A stretch of DNA of 35,789 nucleotides from the IMG/VR virus record IMGVR_UViG_3300032287_002806, positions 1 through 35,789 of that record; one strand, given 5' to 3'. The notes beneath the pieces were generated by a model. That model was not told the origin of the DNA. It did not search any database and saw only the letters and a list, made by a program, of their open reading frames with translations. The stretch's first letter is position 1; every line of letters starts with the position of its first letter. The stretch is from a virus. Shown piece by piece: positions 29,657 to 35,664 of the stretch. Position numbers and translations under genes: made by a program.

Positions 29657-29925
29657 AGCGTTTCCTTCATAGCTCGGATGGCTTGAGCGCGTTCGTATGC
29701 CATTTGGATGCGGCCCACGCACTCCCCACGGGACTCTGTATCGGTGCAAGTTTTGTAGCGCTCCTCGTAAGTTGCCTGCTCGTTGTCGCACTCCTTCGCA
29801 GCTTCCTCCAGCAAGTCGCGCCCGTACTGTTTCATTTGCGCTTCGGTGAAGCCATCGGCGCTGCCTTGAAAGCCTGATTCACTCGCAAAAGAACCGCCTT
29901 GCAGGTGGGGTTTAGGCATCTTCAT
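29653..29925 (-). CDS. hypothetical early protein (90 aa)
   Basis: 90 residues from ATG 29925. A GF-rich start (MKMPKPHLQGGSFASESGFQ) is followed by a helical, acidic core (MKQYGRDLLEEAAKECDNEQ) and MAYERAQAIRAMKETL. It has three cysteines without a recognisable pattern. Start and stop overlap the neighbouring genes. Function unknown. Confidence 0.7.
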   Translation of the reverse strand: MKMPKPHLQGGSFASESGFQGSADGFTEAQMKQYGRDLLEEAAKECDNEQATYEERYKTCTDTESRGECVGRIQMAYERAQAIRAMKETL

Positions 29926-30109
29926 GCTGGCCTCCCTGCAACACTTCCACGCCTACCAGTTCGCGCAGGTCGTAGCTTCCAGCGTTGTCATGTCCACCGC
30001 CAAGCAATGCGGCCTCAAGCTCAGGACACTCCGCATCTACCGTTTCAAAGGTGCTAGTTCCAACGGTTCGCCCGTTGTCCATGTGCCGTTTGATGATGAA
30101 TCGAATCAT
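29912..30109 (-). CDS. small hypothetical early protein (65 aa)
   Basis: ATG 30109 overlaps the upstream stop, and its end overlaps the next gene by 14 bases. The sequence MIRFIIKRHMDNGRTVGTST starts beta-like and continues FETVDAECPELEAALLGGGH then SYDLRELVGVEVL. This alternation fits a small alpha/beta protein. Function unknown. Confidence 0.7.
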   Translation of the reverse strand: MIRFIIKRHMDNGRTVGTSTFETVDAECPELEAALLGGGHDNAGSYDLRELVGVEVLQGGQHEDA

Positions 30110-30615
30110 TGCTGGCCTCCCTTGTCTTGGATTCCGTGAGCGGCTTCGATGGCTCGAGCACCAGCCATATAGCCCTTGTGCCAGCAATCCCGAAAGCGCA
30201 AAGCGTTCCAGTCGCCTTCATCTTCGTTGTGCGCCATTAGGCTAATTTCCACATCTTTCAGTGCAATCAACGGCTTACAAGGTAGAGGCCAAGGGTCAAC
30301 CGCAGAAATTATCCTGTTTAGGCATTCTTGGGCTGTGATGCCATTTGGCGGCAAGTAGTCACGCACAGCAACCAGAACCACAGACAAGGGCTGGCGCTCA
30401 TCAGCTTCCAGAGTCGCCAGCTTTGCAGCAAGGGCGTCACATTTAGCCTGTGCAGCTACGCACGAATCCGCGACAAGATCAAAGTCAGCCTTTATCCGCT
30501 CGTTCTCTGCTTGCAGCGCTTGAATGGCATCGGCGGCTTCTCTTTGTGTGATACGTGCAGCATCTGTCTGTGCGCCTTCACCTGCATAAACGCGCAGTCG
30601 TTCAATCAGTGTCAT
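30106..30615 (-). CDS. hypothetical early protein with coiled coil (169 aa)
   Basis: 169 residues from ATG 30615. The start TLIERLRVYAGEGAQTDAAR is followed by a coiled coil (ADAIQALQAENERIKADFDL...AALAAKLATLEADE). The C-terminal part, DEGDWNALRFRDCWHKGYMA then GARAIEAAHGIQ, resembles the end of other phage early proteins that carry DWxxLRFRDCWHKGYxAG. The modular look suggests mosaic evolution like that of its neighbour. Function unknown. Confidence 0.72.
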   Translation of the reverse strand: MTLIERLRVYAGEGAQTDAARITQREAADAIQALQAENERIKADFDLVADSCVAAQAKCDALAAKLATLEADERQPLSVVLVAVRDYLPPNGITAQECLNRIISAVDPWPLPCKPLIALKDVEISLMAHNEDEGDWNALRFRDCWHKGYMAGARAIEAAHGIQDKGGQQ

Positions 30616-30983
30616 TTCGGCTCCTTGAGGGTGAATAGGGGAGTTCCAGCCGGTGCATGGAATTCTTCCCATATCTGAGAAGATTCAACAAAACCAAAGT
30701 GACCAGCAGGCTCCGCACTAAGCTGGCTTGCTGCTCCCTGTGCGTAGGCTTGGCGTAGTTGGTCGGCGGTGTAGTACGGCTTTTTCTTATCAAAGATTTG
30801 CGGCTGAAAGTAGTTAGGCTCTGGTAACTCCGCACTAGCCAGCTTTGCCAGAATCGCTTTCTCTGCTACATCAAGCGCAAGCTGAAAGCAGTCATAGAGG
30901 CTCATCGTGTCGCCAGCAAGTGCAGCGGGGCCAAGATGCTCTAGCACCAATAGCGCTTTGTCATCGTCACTCAGTAAGCTCAT
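30612..30983 (-). CDS. hypothetical early protein (123 aa)
   Basis: 123 residues with AAGGAGG ahead of ATG 30983. The first 55 residues are helical (DDDKALLVLEHLGPAALAGD, then LYDCFQLALDVAEKAILAKL). The last 45 (SAEPAGHFGFVESSQIWEEF, HAPAGTPLFTL) resemble a short module also found in other phage mosaic proteins. A short hairpin at 30995-31008 lies immediately before its ribosome site. Function unknown. Confidence 0.7.
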   Translation of the reverse strand: MSLLSDDDKALLVLEHLGPAALAGDTMSLYDCFQLALDVAEKAILAKLASAELPEPNYFQPQIFDKKKPYYTADQLRQAYAQGAASQLSAEPAGHFGFVESSQIWEEFHAPAGTPLFTLKEPK

Positions 30984-30994
30984 ACATCCTCCTT

Positions 30995-31008
30995 GGGGCC
31001 GTAGCCCT
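30995..31008 (-). promoter_or_regulatory. short UNCG-type hairpin between early genes
   Basis: On the minus strand GGGC-TACG-GCCC lies in the 30-base gap after the Gp157 gene and directly before AAGGAGG of the next gene. A close relative lies on the other side of the Gp157 gene (31529-31542). No uridine run follows. Confidence 0.5.
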
Positions 31009-31013
31009 GTTGT

Positions 31014-31511
31014 TCACTTAATCGTCAGGCGGTCTTTGCGCACGATTCGCGCACCTTGCACGGCCTCACCGGCCAGGATTGCGGCTCTGATCTTTGTCTT
31101 GCTTGGTGCTGGTGGCTTGGGGTCACTCAGTAGGGCAGGGGGGAAGGTTGCCCCTGCTTCAATCTCTACCGACTCGTCACGGTCTGGGTACAGCTTCACA
31201 ATGAATGAACCGTCTGTAGCCTTCAGTTCACTGATTCCGCTAGCCTTCATGTTCTCGGCCAGATATTCCCTAATGCGCTCCGCTTTGCGCTCTAGAGAGA
31301 TTTGCAGCAGCTTGATGCGCTCAATCGCTTGCCTTGCTTGCTGTGCGTCTGCTTCACAGTTCAGAACGTAAGCGGCTACTTGATTAGCCTTGCTGCTCCA
31401 CAGTGCGCGGCATTGTTCAAACGCTGGCAGTGCTTCGCCTGTCTCTGGGTCAAATGCGTTGTCCAGTGATTGGCGCAGATCGTCGGTGAGTTGGTAGAGA
31501 CTGATATTCAT
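31014..31511 (-). CDS. siphovirus Gp157-family protein
   Basis: 165 residues from ATG 31511. The pattern SLYQLTDDLRQSLDNAFDPE, then a long helix with ADAQQARQAIERIKLLQISL and ERKAERIREYLAENMKASGI, and a beta part SFIVKLYPDRDESVEIE is the Gp157 family. The family was named from a streptococcal phage protein linked to phage-resistance phenotypes and is found in recombination clusters beside ERF and SSB, as here. It is bracketed by two short hairpins, which may set its expression apart from its neighbours. Confidence 0.87.
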   Translation of the reverse strand: MNISLYQLTDDLRQSLDNAFDPETGEALPAFEQCRALWSSKANQVAAYVLNCEADAQQARQAIERIKLLQISLERKAERIREYLAENMKASGISELKATDGSFIVKLYPDRDESVEIEAGATFPPALLSDPKPPAPSKTKIRAAILAGEAVQGARIVRKDRLTIK

Positions 31512-31528
31512 GATTAGTCCTGAGAGAA

Positions 31529-31542
31529 GGGGCCGAAGCCCC
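31529..31542 (-). promoter_or_regulatory. stable UUCG hairpin between ssb and the Gp157 gene
   Basis: On the minus strand GGGGC-TTCG-GCCCC, a five-pair stem with the very stable UUCG tetraloop, lies in the 36-base gap after the ssb stop. No uridine run follows, so it is more likely an mRNA-stability or translation-spacing element than a terminator. Confidence 0.6.
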
Positions 31543-31547
31543 GTTGG

Positions 31548-31940
31548 TCAAAATGGGATTTCGTCAAAATCAGCCGGTGCCGCTGGTTGCCTTGCTCGGG
31601 CTGCGTCATGCTTCCGGTTGGTCTGCGGTGCTTCTTCGCGCTTACCGCCTTGCAACTTCAGATCGTTAACCCGCAAATCCATGCTGGTGCGCTCTTGGCC
31701 GTTCTTGTCGGTGTAGGTGCGCTGCGTCACTGTTCCCGTAACCGTCACGGCTTGGCCCTTGGTTAAGTAGGGTGCGAGTGATTCGGCACGTTTCCCGAAA
31801 AGCTGGCAGTTCCACCAGATCGTGGGCTTGTCTTTGCCTTGGTCATCTGCAACGCTGAAAGACGCTACAGGGTCGCCATTGGGGAGAAAACGAATCTCTG
31901 CATCTTTGCCGAGTCCACCGGCTACCATCAAGCTGTTCAT
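31548..31940 (-). CDS. ssb: single-stranded DNA-binding protein
   Basis: 130 residues from ATG 31940, overlapping the ERF stop by 4 bases. The OB-fold pattern is clear: MNSLMVAGGLGKDAEIRFLP, PVASFSVADDQGKDKPTIWW, NCQLFGKRAESLAPYLTKGQ and VTVTGTVTQRTYTDKNGQER. A basic, glutamine-rich linker leads to the acidic C-terminal tip DFDEIPF, which recruits partner proteins. It should coat single strands for ERF and NinB. The length is shorter than host SSB (about 170), normal for phage forms. Confidence 0.93.
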   Translation of the reverse strand: MNSLMVAGGLGKDAEIRFLPNGDPVASFSVADDQGKDKPTIWWNCQLFGKRAESLAPYLTKGQAVTVTGTVTQRTYTDKNGQERTSMDLRVNDLKLQGGKREEAPQTNRKHDAARARQPAAPADFDEIPF

Positions 31941-32485
31941 GCTGTTTCCTTTTCTGTGAGTTGGTTTTTGCGCTCGTCGTAAGCGCTCTTGATTGCGACC
32001 TTTTCCACCTTGTCTGCCATCTTCCAAGCAGCGCCAAAGTGGGCTTGCAAGTCGTCCAGCGTCTTAGCGTTCTTGATGACAGAGACGTAATCAACCGCTT
32101 GCCGTTGTGCTGGCCTGCTGGCTGCGTTTCCATCGTCATCCTCTGGAGCAATGCCGCAAGCTGCCATCAGGGAATAGCGCCGTGCGTAGGTCATTGCAGA
32201 GCCAAACCCTTGCGGGTCGTTCTTGGCTGCTGGAACGTGCAGGGGGCCGCTTTCCAGAATCTCACCTGATTCGTGCATGAAGACGGTTTCCACGGTTACC
32301 CCTGTGGGGTCTTGGTGGGTCTTCTGAATCATTGCAATGCCGTTGTTGTTCAGGGCATCAATGACAGCCTCAACGCACGCCGAGAGGTCTGCGTACTTGC
32401 TCTTGAAGTGTGCGTTGCTGTTTGTTTTGAGTGCTGGCCCAAACTCCTTCTGGGCTTTGACGAATGCTGTTGCTATGTTTTTCAT
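31937..32485 (-). CDS. erf: ERF-family single-strand annealing recombinase
   Basis: 182 residues, with AGGA before ATG 32485. The ERF core is clear: AFVKAQKEFGPALKTNSNAH, FKSKYADLSACVEAVIDALN, GIAMIQKTHQDPTGVTVETV, FMHESGEILESGPLHVPAAK and the signature DPQGFGSAMTYARRYSLMAA. It anneals complementary strands and circularises the genome after injection, as in P22. The C-terminal part is helical and charged. Coupled to ssb, with NinB and NinG encoded in the other operon. Confidence 0.95.
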   Translation of the reverse strand: MKNIATAFVKAQKEFGPALKTNSNAHFKSKYADLSACVEAVIDALNNNGIAMIQKTHQDPTGVTVETVFMHESGEILESGPLHVPAAKNDPQGFGSAMTYARRYSLMAACGIAPEDDDGNAASRPAQRQAVDYVSVIKNAKTLDDLQAHFGAAWKMADKVEKVAIKSAYDERKNQLTEKETA

Positions 32486-32558
32486 ATGCTTTTCCTAGAG
32501 TTAGTGTTAGTGGTAAGCCTTCTTCCATCAGGCCGATCAGGTGTTCTTTCAATCTCAT
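32370..32558 (-). CDS. possible small protein overlapping the erf start
   Basis: 62 codons from ATG 32558, which overlaps the stop of the upstream gene and follows GGGAGG at a good distance. The product begins MRLKEHLIGLMEEGLPLTLT, then LGKAYEKHSNSIRQ. The last 116 bases run inside erf in another frame and look like extension. A short leader peptide that couples to erf is an alternative. The ribosome site is the only real support. Confidence 0.35.
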   Translation of the reverse strand: MRLKEHLIGLMEEGLPLTLTLGKAYEKHSNSIRQSPEGVWASTQNKQQRTLQEQVRRPLGVR

Positions 32559-32728
32559 ACAACCTCCCTTGTTACCTTCATGCACTTGTCCGCAACCCAT
32601 TCCAGCTTTACGGATTGGCATGCTTCCTTAGCGCCCGCCTTCTTTCCATCAATGAAGCCCAATGCGCCAAAGCAAATAACAGCAATGAAAATCAAAAGCC
32701 CCACTAAAAAACTTTCTGATGCGCTCAT
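32555..32728 (-). CDS. small single-span membrane protein (57 aa)
   Basis: ATG 32728 is preceded by GGAGG. Residues 6-26 (SFLVGLLIFIAVICFGALGF) form one transmembrane helix; the rest (AGAKEACQSVKLEWVADKCM) is soluble with two cysteines. The layout closely resembles the small membrane protein at 4655-4831: short N-terminus, one span, two cysteines in a soluble tail. Its ends overlap both neighbours. Function unknown. Confidence 0.65.
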   Translation of the reverse strand: MSASESFLVGLLIFIAVICFGALGFIDGKKAGAKEACQSVKLEWVADKCMKVTREVV

Positions 32729-32910
32729 ACAACCTCCGCATGTTTCAGCGCTAACGTCTCACCGTCATAAACCAGCTTCAGATTGGAGCCAGCAGCTACG
32801 GGAAACGCATCGGATATGCCTGCAACCTTGTATTCACCAATCGTTGCAATAGGCCGAGCAATGCTGAATAGAACAATGTCGGGCTTTGGCTTTTTCTGTT
32901 CGTCACTCAT
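32725..32910 (-). CDS. small hypothetical early protein (61 aa)
   Basis: 61 residues from ATG 32910. The sequence MSDEQKKPKPDIVLFSIARP continues with ATIGEYKVAGISDAFPVAAG and LVYDGETLALKHAEVV, alternating beta-like strands. The stop overlaps the next gene. The longer frame upstream lies in the preceding gene and lacks a good start. Function unknown. Confidence 0.65.
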   Translation of the reverse strand: MSDEQKKPKPDIVLFSIARPIATIGEYKVAGISDAFPVAAGSNLKLVYDGETLALKHAEVV

Positions 32911-33032
32911 TTGCTGCACTCCCATGCTGTAGTTGCGGAAAGACGAACGCCCCAAGCATTTCGCCGGTAGAGCTTGAACAAGAACCAGAACTTAGAAAGC
33001 CGGTTCTCTTTCTTCCATTTGCGCTCTGTCAT
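32907..33032 (-). CDS. tiny basic hypothetical protein (41 aa)
   Basis: ATG 33032 overlaps the upstream stop and has a GGAG site. The product MTERKWKKENRLSKFWFLFK is basic, aromatic-rich and continues YRRNAWGVRLSATTAWECSK. Its composition resembles a membrane-interacting or RNA-binding peptide, but no motif supports either. Function unknown. Confidence 0.55.
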   Translation of the reverse strand: MTERKWKKENRLSKFWFLFKLYRRNAWGVRLSATTAWECSK

Positions 33033-33226
33033 GCTGTCTCCTTCGCTTGCCTTGCCGCTTTGTTCTTTGCCACTTGATTGCAGTCCCGCAAGCAATCGCG
33101 CACTTGAATGCTCATGCCTTCGGATAAATCGTTGTGGTAGCGGTTAAGCAGCGTTTGAAGAAGAAAACCAGCGCCGATAACGATGTCTTCAAGTCGCTCC
33201 GCTTTCTTTGTTGGGCTTTTGCTCAT
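33029..33226 (-). CDS. small hypothetical early protein (65 aa)
   Basis: 65 residues from ATG 33226 (overlap with the upstream stop). The sequence MSKSPTKKAERLEDIVIGAG leads into FLLQTLLNRYHNDLSEGMSI and a basic tail with NQVAKNKAARQAKETA. It is helical throughout. Function unknown. Confidence 0.65.
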   Translation of the reverse strand: MSKSPTKKAERLEDIVIGAGFLLQTLLNRYHNDLSEGMSIQVRDCLRDCNQVAKNKAARQAKETA

Positions 33227-33381
33227 GACCACCCCCCAAGCAGCACCGGCAGATAGCCAGACATCAGCAAGAACACACAGCCAAAAGCAGCCACAGTGCC
33301 GACCAGAGCACGCACACGCCAAGGACTGTGGTTCTCGCGCAGGTTGCCGAACTCGTCAAAGTTGCGTTTGTATTGGTTCAT
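33223..33381 (-). CDS. small membrane protein (52 aa)
   Basis: Minus-strand ATG 33381, stop 33223-33225. The N-terminal half (MNQYKRNFDEFGNLRENHSP) is polar; residues 23-46 (VRALVGTVAAFGCVFLLMSG) form one transmembrane helix. Coupled to both neighbours by 4-base overlaps. Function unknown. Confidence 0.6.
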   Translation of the reverse strand: MNQYKRNFDEFGNLRENHSPWRVRALVGTVAAFGCVFLLMSGYLPVLLGGWS

Positions 33382-33788
33382 TGCTGCTCTCCTTCTGCTT
33401 TCTTCACAATTGCGCGCGTGCGTGGCATCACTTCGGACGCGTTGAAGCCATGCCGCTCATAGAAAGCAACGTCGCCCAAATCAAGCGCGTCTAGATGCCA
33501 CTTCAAAGCCTCCAGAAGCTTAGGCGCTGCGGCTATTAGTCGGGCGTTGGCAAGCGCAACGATTCGTCCTTCTTCTTCATCGTCGCCAAAGTCGTATGCG
33601 TCCAAACTAACAATGGTTTTGCAACCCCTGATGCGGCTTCTAGTAACTTCGCCCACAGGATTACCGCCCATCACATCAAAATCGTCTCTTTCTAAGAGTT
33701 CAGATTCGATTTCGTCCTTGTCCATGCCTTCCTCTTGCATGGCTCGCTCTTTCCAGATGAACCAAGGCCCTTGTGTGTGCTTAGTCAT
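33378..33788 (-). CDS. hypothetical early protein, HTQGPW family type
   Basis: 136 residues from ATG 33788. The start TKHTQGPWFIWKERAMQEEG and the later EGRIVALANARLIAAAPKLL then EALKWHLDALDLGD are shared by a broad group of prophage early proteins of unknown role (HTxGPW ... NARLIAAAPxLLxAL). The middle is acidic (DDFDVMGGNPVGEV). Intact and coupled on both sides. Confidence 0.78.
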   Translation of the reverse strand: MTKHTQGPWFIWKERAMQEEGMDKDEIESELLERDDFDVMGGNPVGEVTRSRIRGCKTIVSLDAYDFGDDEEEGRIVALANARLIAAAPKLLEALKWHLDALDLGDVAFYERHGFNASEVMPRTRAIVKKAEGEQQ

Positions 33789-34153
33789 ACAACTGCATTC
33801 CCAATCTCCGCAGCATTGCGGTCTATGTAATCAGCCGCTACCGCTTCGCGCAGTGCAGCAACGAGTGGGCATTCGCTATTCGCAAACACCGAAAGAAGCG
33901 CATCTAGTGGCTTTCCGTAGGTCATGGCGTCCTTGATTGCTTCATCCATTTCTAGGTGGGTAATCACTACCCTGTCATTCAGTCCAAGCGGAAGGGGAAG
34001 GCTCAGGCGCTTGGGGTGAACCTTGCGCACTGTCACTGTCAGCAGCTCGCGTATCTCAGCGGCTGCGTGTTTCTCAGCCTTGATCTGCCGAGCCAATAAG
34101 CTGTCTTGCATATCGACAATCTCGTCGGCGTGGGCTATTGCGTCTAAGTGCAT
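33785..34153 (-). CDS. hypothetical early protein (122 aa)
   Basis: 122 residues from ATG 34153. The sequence is helical with LLARQIKAEKHAAAEIRELL and a later KPLDALLSVFANSECPLVAA. I recognise no domain. It ends overlapping the previous gene and is separated by 10 bases from the HNH-AP2 gene upstream, so it is probably the original first gene of the operon before the endonuclease arrived. Confidence 0.65.
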   Translation of the reverse strand: MHLDAIAHADEIVDMQDSLLARQIKAEKHAAAEIRELLTVTVRKVHPKRLSLPLPLGLNDRVVITHLEMDEAIKDAMTYGKPLDALLSVFANSECPLVAALREAVAADYIDRNAAEIGNAVV

Positions 34154-34163
34154 GGTGTTGCTC

Positions 34164-34730
34164 CTAAGTCGTGTGATGCGTGAATAGAAGATCGCGTCCA
34201 GCTTTTGCGGCAACTCCTGCCATCTCTTCGGACTGGTAGTAGCCAAAAACTTTCATCTTTCCGTTGACACTTGCGTAGGCTTTCCACTTCTCTTGCTGCT
34301 TGCACCAGCAAACCCCGCGAAACTTTGACTTTCCGTAAACCTTTATTCGGTTTTGAGAGTTTTGTTGTCGTGTTACGCACCGTAAGTTTTCAAGGCGGTT
34401 GTCAACTCTGTTTCCGTTGATGTGATCAACGTCATGCTCTGGCCATGTTCCTGTTTCGTAGAACATTGCAAGCCGGTGTGCGCTGTAGTAGCGGCCATAC
34501 ACGTAAACCTTGATGTATCCGCGCGTTCCCAATGAACCAACGGGAACTGCATTGCCGCTTGCATCAAGTTTTGTGATGTTGAAAAACTGGCCTGTTTCCT
34601 TGTCATATCTAAGTAGCCGAAGCAATGCAGCGTGATCAAACAAGCGCTTTGGCTTTTTTGCTGCTTTTGCGTCGCCTCTTCTGCGAATCTCTGCAAGCAA
34701 TTCCTTGGTGGTAAAAGCTGACAAATCCAT
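34164..34730 (-). CDS. HNH homing endonuclease with AP2 DNA-binding domain
   Basis: 188 residues from ATG 34730, with AGGAG upstream. The HNH core (GYIKVYVYGRYYSAHRLAMF, then GTWPEHDVDHINGNRVDNRL and ENLRCVTRQQNSQN, about 75-130) is complete, including DHxxGxxxDNRxxNLR. The C-terminal AP2 domain (SKFRGVCWCKQQEKWKAYAS then GKMKVFGYYQSEEMAGVAA) supplies target recognition. The layout is typical of free-standing phage homing endonucleases. It sits at the head of the leftward operon, separated from the rest of the operon and from the promoter by short gaps. Confidence 0.93.
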   Translation of the reverse strand: MDLSAFTTKELLAEIRRRGDAKAAKKPKRLFDHAALLRLLRYDKETGQFFNITKLDASGNAVPVGSLGTRGYIKVYVYGRYYSAHRLAMFYETGTWPEHDVDHINGNRVDNRLENLRCVTRQQNSQNRIKVYGKSKFRGVCWCKQQEKWKAYASVNGKMKVFGYYQSEEMAGVAAKAGRDLLFTHHTT

Positions 34731-34740
34731 AAAGACTCCT

Positions 34741-34773
34741 AAAAACAGAAGCACCCAAATAGATGCTTTTGTT
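34741..34773 (-). terminator. bidirectional hairpin terminator/attenuator in the leftward leader
   Basis: On the minus strand AAGCAUC-UAUUUG-GGUGCUU (one U-G pair) is followed by CUGUUUUU; in the plus direction AAGCACC...GATGCTT is followed by TTGTTTT. It lies between the predicted leftward promoter (34916-34944) and the first gene, so it would stop transcripts unless modified by antitermination. Confidence 0.6.
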
Positions 34774-34890
34774 TTCCCTCTCTTGCGAAAGGGCACGCCA
34801 TCGCCAGGGCGCTATGCAACTTCCATTCGTTGCCTGTTCCATGTTTCCAGCCGTGGTAGCTGCTCGCTGTGGGGCATTCCCTTTGCTGCT

Positions 34891-34906
34891 CCGCATTTGT
34901 TTGCGG
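34891..34906 (-). promoter_or_regulatory. leader hairpin directly downstream of the leftward promoter
   Basis: On the minus strand CCGCA-AACAAA-TGCGG, a perfect five-pair stem with an A-rich six-base loop, begins about 10 bases from the predicted start of transcription. The rest of the leader (34774-34890) has no gene I can support. A boxB-like role in antitermination is inference; no boxA was identified. Confidence 0.45.
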
Positions 34907-34915
34907 CATGGGTGT

Positions 34916-34953
34916 ATTAAAGCATTCTTTCTTTAAACATGCAAGCATTCTTT
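34916..34953 (-). promoter_or_regulatory. predicted leftward early promoter with duplicated element
   Basis: On the minus strand TTGCAT (34939-34944) and TTTAAT (34916-34921) are separated by 17 bases: 4 of 6 and 5 of 6 matches to the sigma-70 consensus. The element AAAGAATGCTT occurs twice, 23 bases apart (plus-strand 34920-34930 and 34943-34953), covering the -10 edge and the -35. This fits operator half-sites of an early repressor. Confidence 0.6.
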
Positions 34954-35018
34954 AAATTTATTTTTTAGAGGTGCTGCAAAGTTCTGGAAAACTTGGCGCT
35001 TCAAAAAGGGAGTGATCT

Positions 35019-35438
35019 ATGAAGAAAATCTTTAGCGCCTTGGCGCTTGCCTTGGCTGCATCCGTCTCGATGGCTCAAAACGTTTACCGAATGGAGTACG
35101 AGACGCAGGTTCCAGCGACTGACTTATCTGGAACCGTCTTCAATGCCGAACTGCTATCAAGCATCAGGAACAGCAAGCTCTTAAATGTGGGAACTGGCTT
35201 CCCGTTGCCAAGATTGCGTGTGTCGGTTCGGACACTAACAATCAGCGAGCTTTCAACGCGCGTGAGTGTCTGGGATGTTCTGTTTCTTTTGGATCAGGAA
35301 GACGGAACGTCCACCTACTTGGGGTCGTGGCCAGGCTATTCAGACGACGAATCTTCCAAGATGTTTGCCAAAAGCATTGCCTCAAAAATCGTCAAACAAG
35401 TTGAAGAATTTGAAGCTTCGCAATCTCAAAAGAAGTGA
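35019..35438 (+). CDS. secreted protein gene in the control region (moron candidate)
   Basis: 139 residues with AGGGAG ahead of ATG 35019. Residues 1-19 (MKKIFSALALALAASVSMAQ) are a clear signal peptide with SMA-Q type cleavage. The mature part has YRMEYETQVPATDLSGTVFN and VWDVLFLLDQEDGTSTYLG and a helical tail SKMFAKSIASKIVKQVEEFE. It has no lipobox and no second membrane segment, so it should be periplasmic. It lies between the two divergent early units with its own terminator, like lysogenic conversion or superinfection-exclusion genes. Family unknown; the role is inferred from location. Confidence 0.75.
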   Translation: MKKIFSALALALAASVSMAQNVYRMEYETQVPATDLSGTVFNAELLSSIRNSKLLNVGTGFPLPRLRVSVRTLTISELSTRVSVWDVLFLLDQEDGTSTYLGSWPGYSDDESSKMFAKSIASKIVKQVEEFEASQSQKK

Positions 35439-35458
35439 AATATTTGCTTATCAACCAG

Positions 35459-35480
35459 ACCCGCTTCGGCGGGTTTTTTC
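35459..35480 (+). terminator. strong intrinsic terminator after the secreted-protein gene
   Basis: ACCCGC-TTCG-GCGGGT (35459-35474) with the UUCG tetraloop is followed directly by TTTTTC. This is a textbook plus-strand terminator and shows the upstream gene is an independent unit. Confidence 0.9.
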
Positions 35481-35506
35481 TTGTCTGCGCTCAAAAAATG
35501 ACAAAT

Positions 35507-35526
35507 TCACAAAACCGCTTTTGTGA
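35507..35526. promoter_or_regulatory. palindromic operator candidate
   Basis: TCACAAAA-CCGC-TTTTGTGA: a perfect 8-bp-arm inverted repeat, 55 bases upstream of the predicted rightward promoter. Related half-site-like strings (TGACAAATTCA, GTGAAAAATGTCAC) lie at about 35499-35509 and 35563-35576. A dimeric repressor or Cro-like protein is the natural binder. Confidence 0.6.
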
Positions 35527-35580
35527 TTCCGTTGGCTTGACGCGAATCAACAAAGTACAGGCGTGAAAAATGTCACTTTT

Positions 35581-35610
35581 TTGCTGACCAATTAGTCAAT
35601 TCACTCTAAT
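35581..35610 (+). promoter_or_regulatory. predicted rightward early promoter
   Basis: TTGCTG (35581-35586) and TCTAAT (35605-35610) with an 18-base spacer: 4 of 6 and 5 of 6 sigma-70 matches. A TTAGTCAATTCAC string in the spacer resembles nearby half-sites. It would transcribe the gene starting at 35665, which has AGGGAGGGG as ribosome site. Confidence 0.5.
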
Positions 35611-35664
35611 GGGGGAGTGTTAACCCTGTAACTGCTTGTAAGAATCGCAATTCAGGGAGGGGTT

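Noticed and set aside
34739-34948. Minus-strand leader peptide of up to 69 residues before the HNH-AP2 gene
   Set aside because: It runs through the predicted promoter and terminator hairpin and has no clear ribosome site; composition reflects the structured leader.
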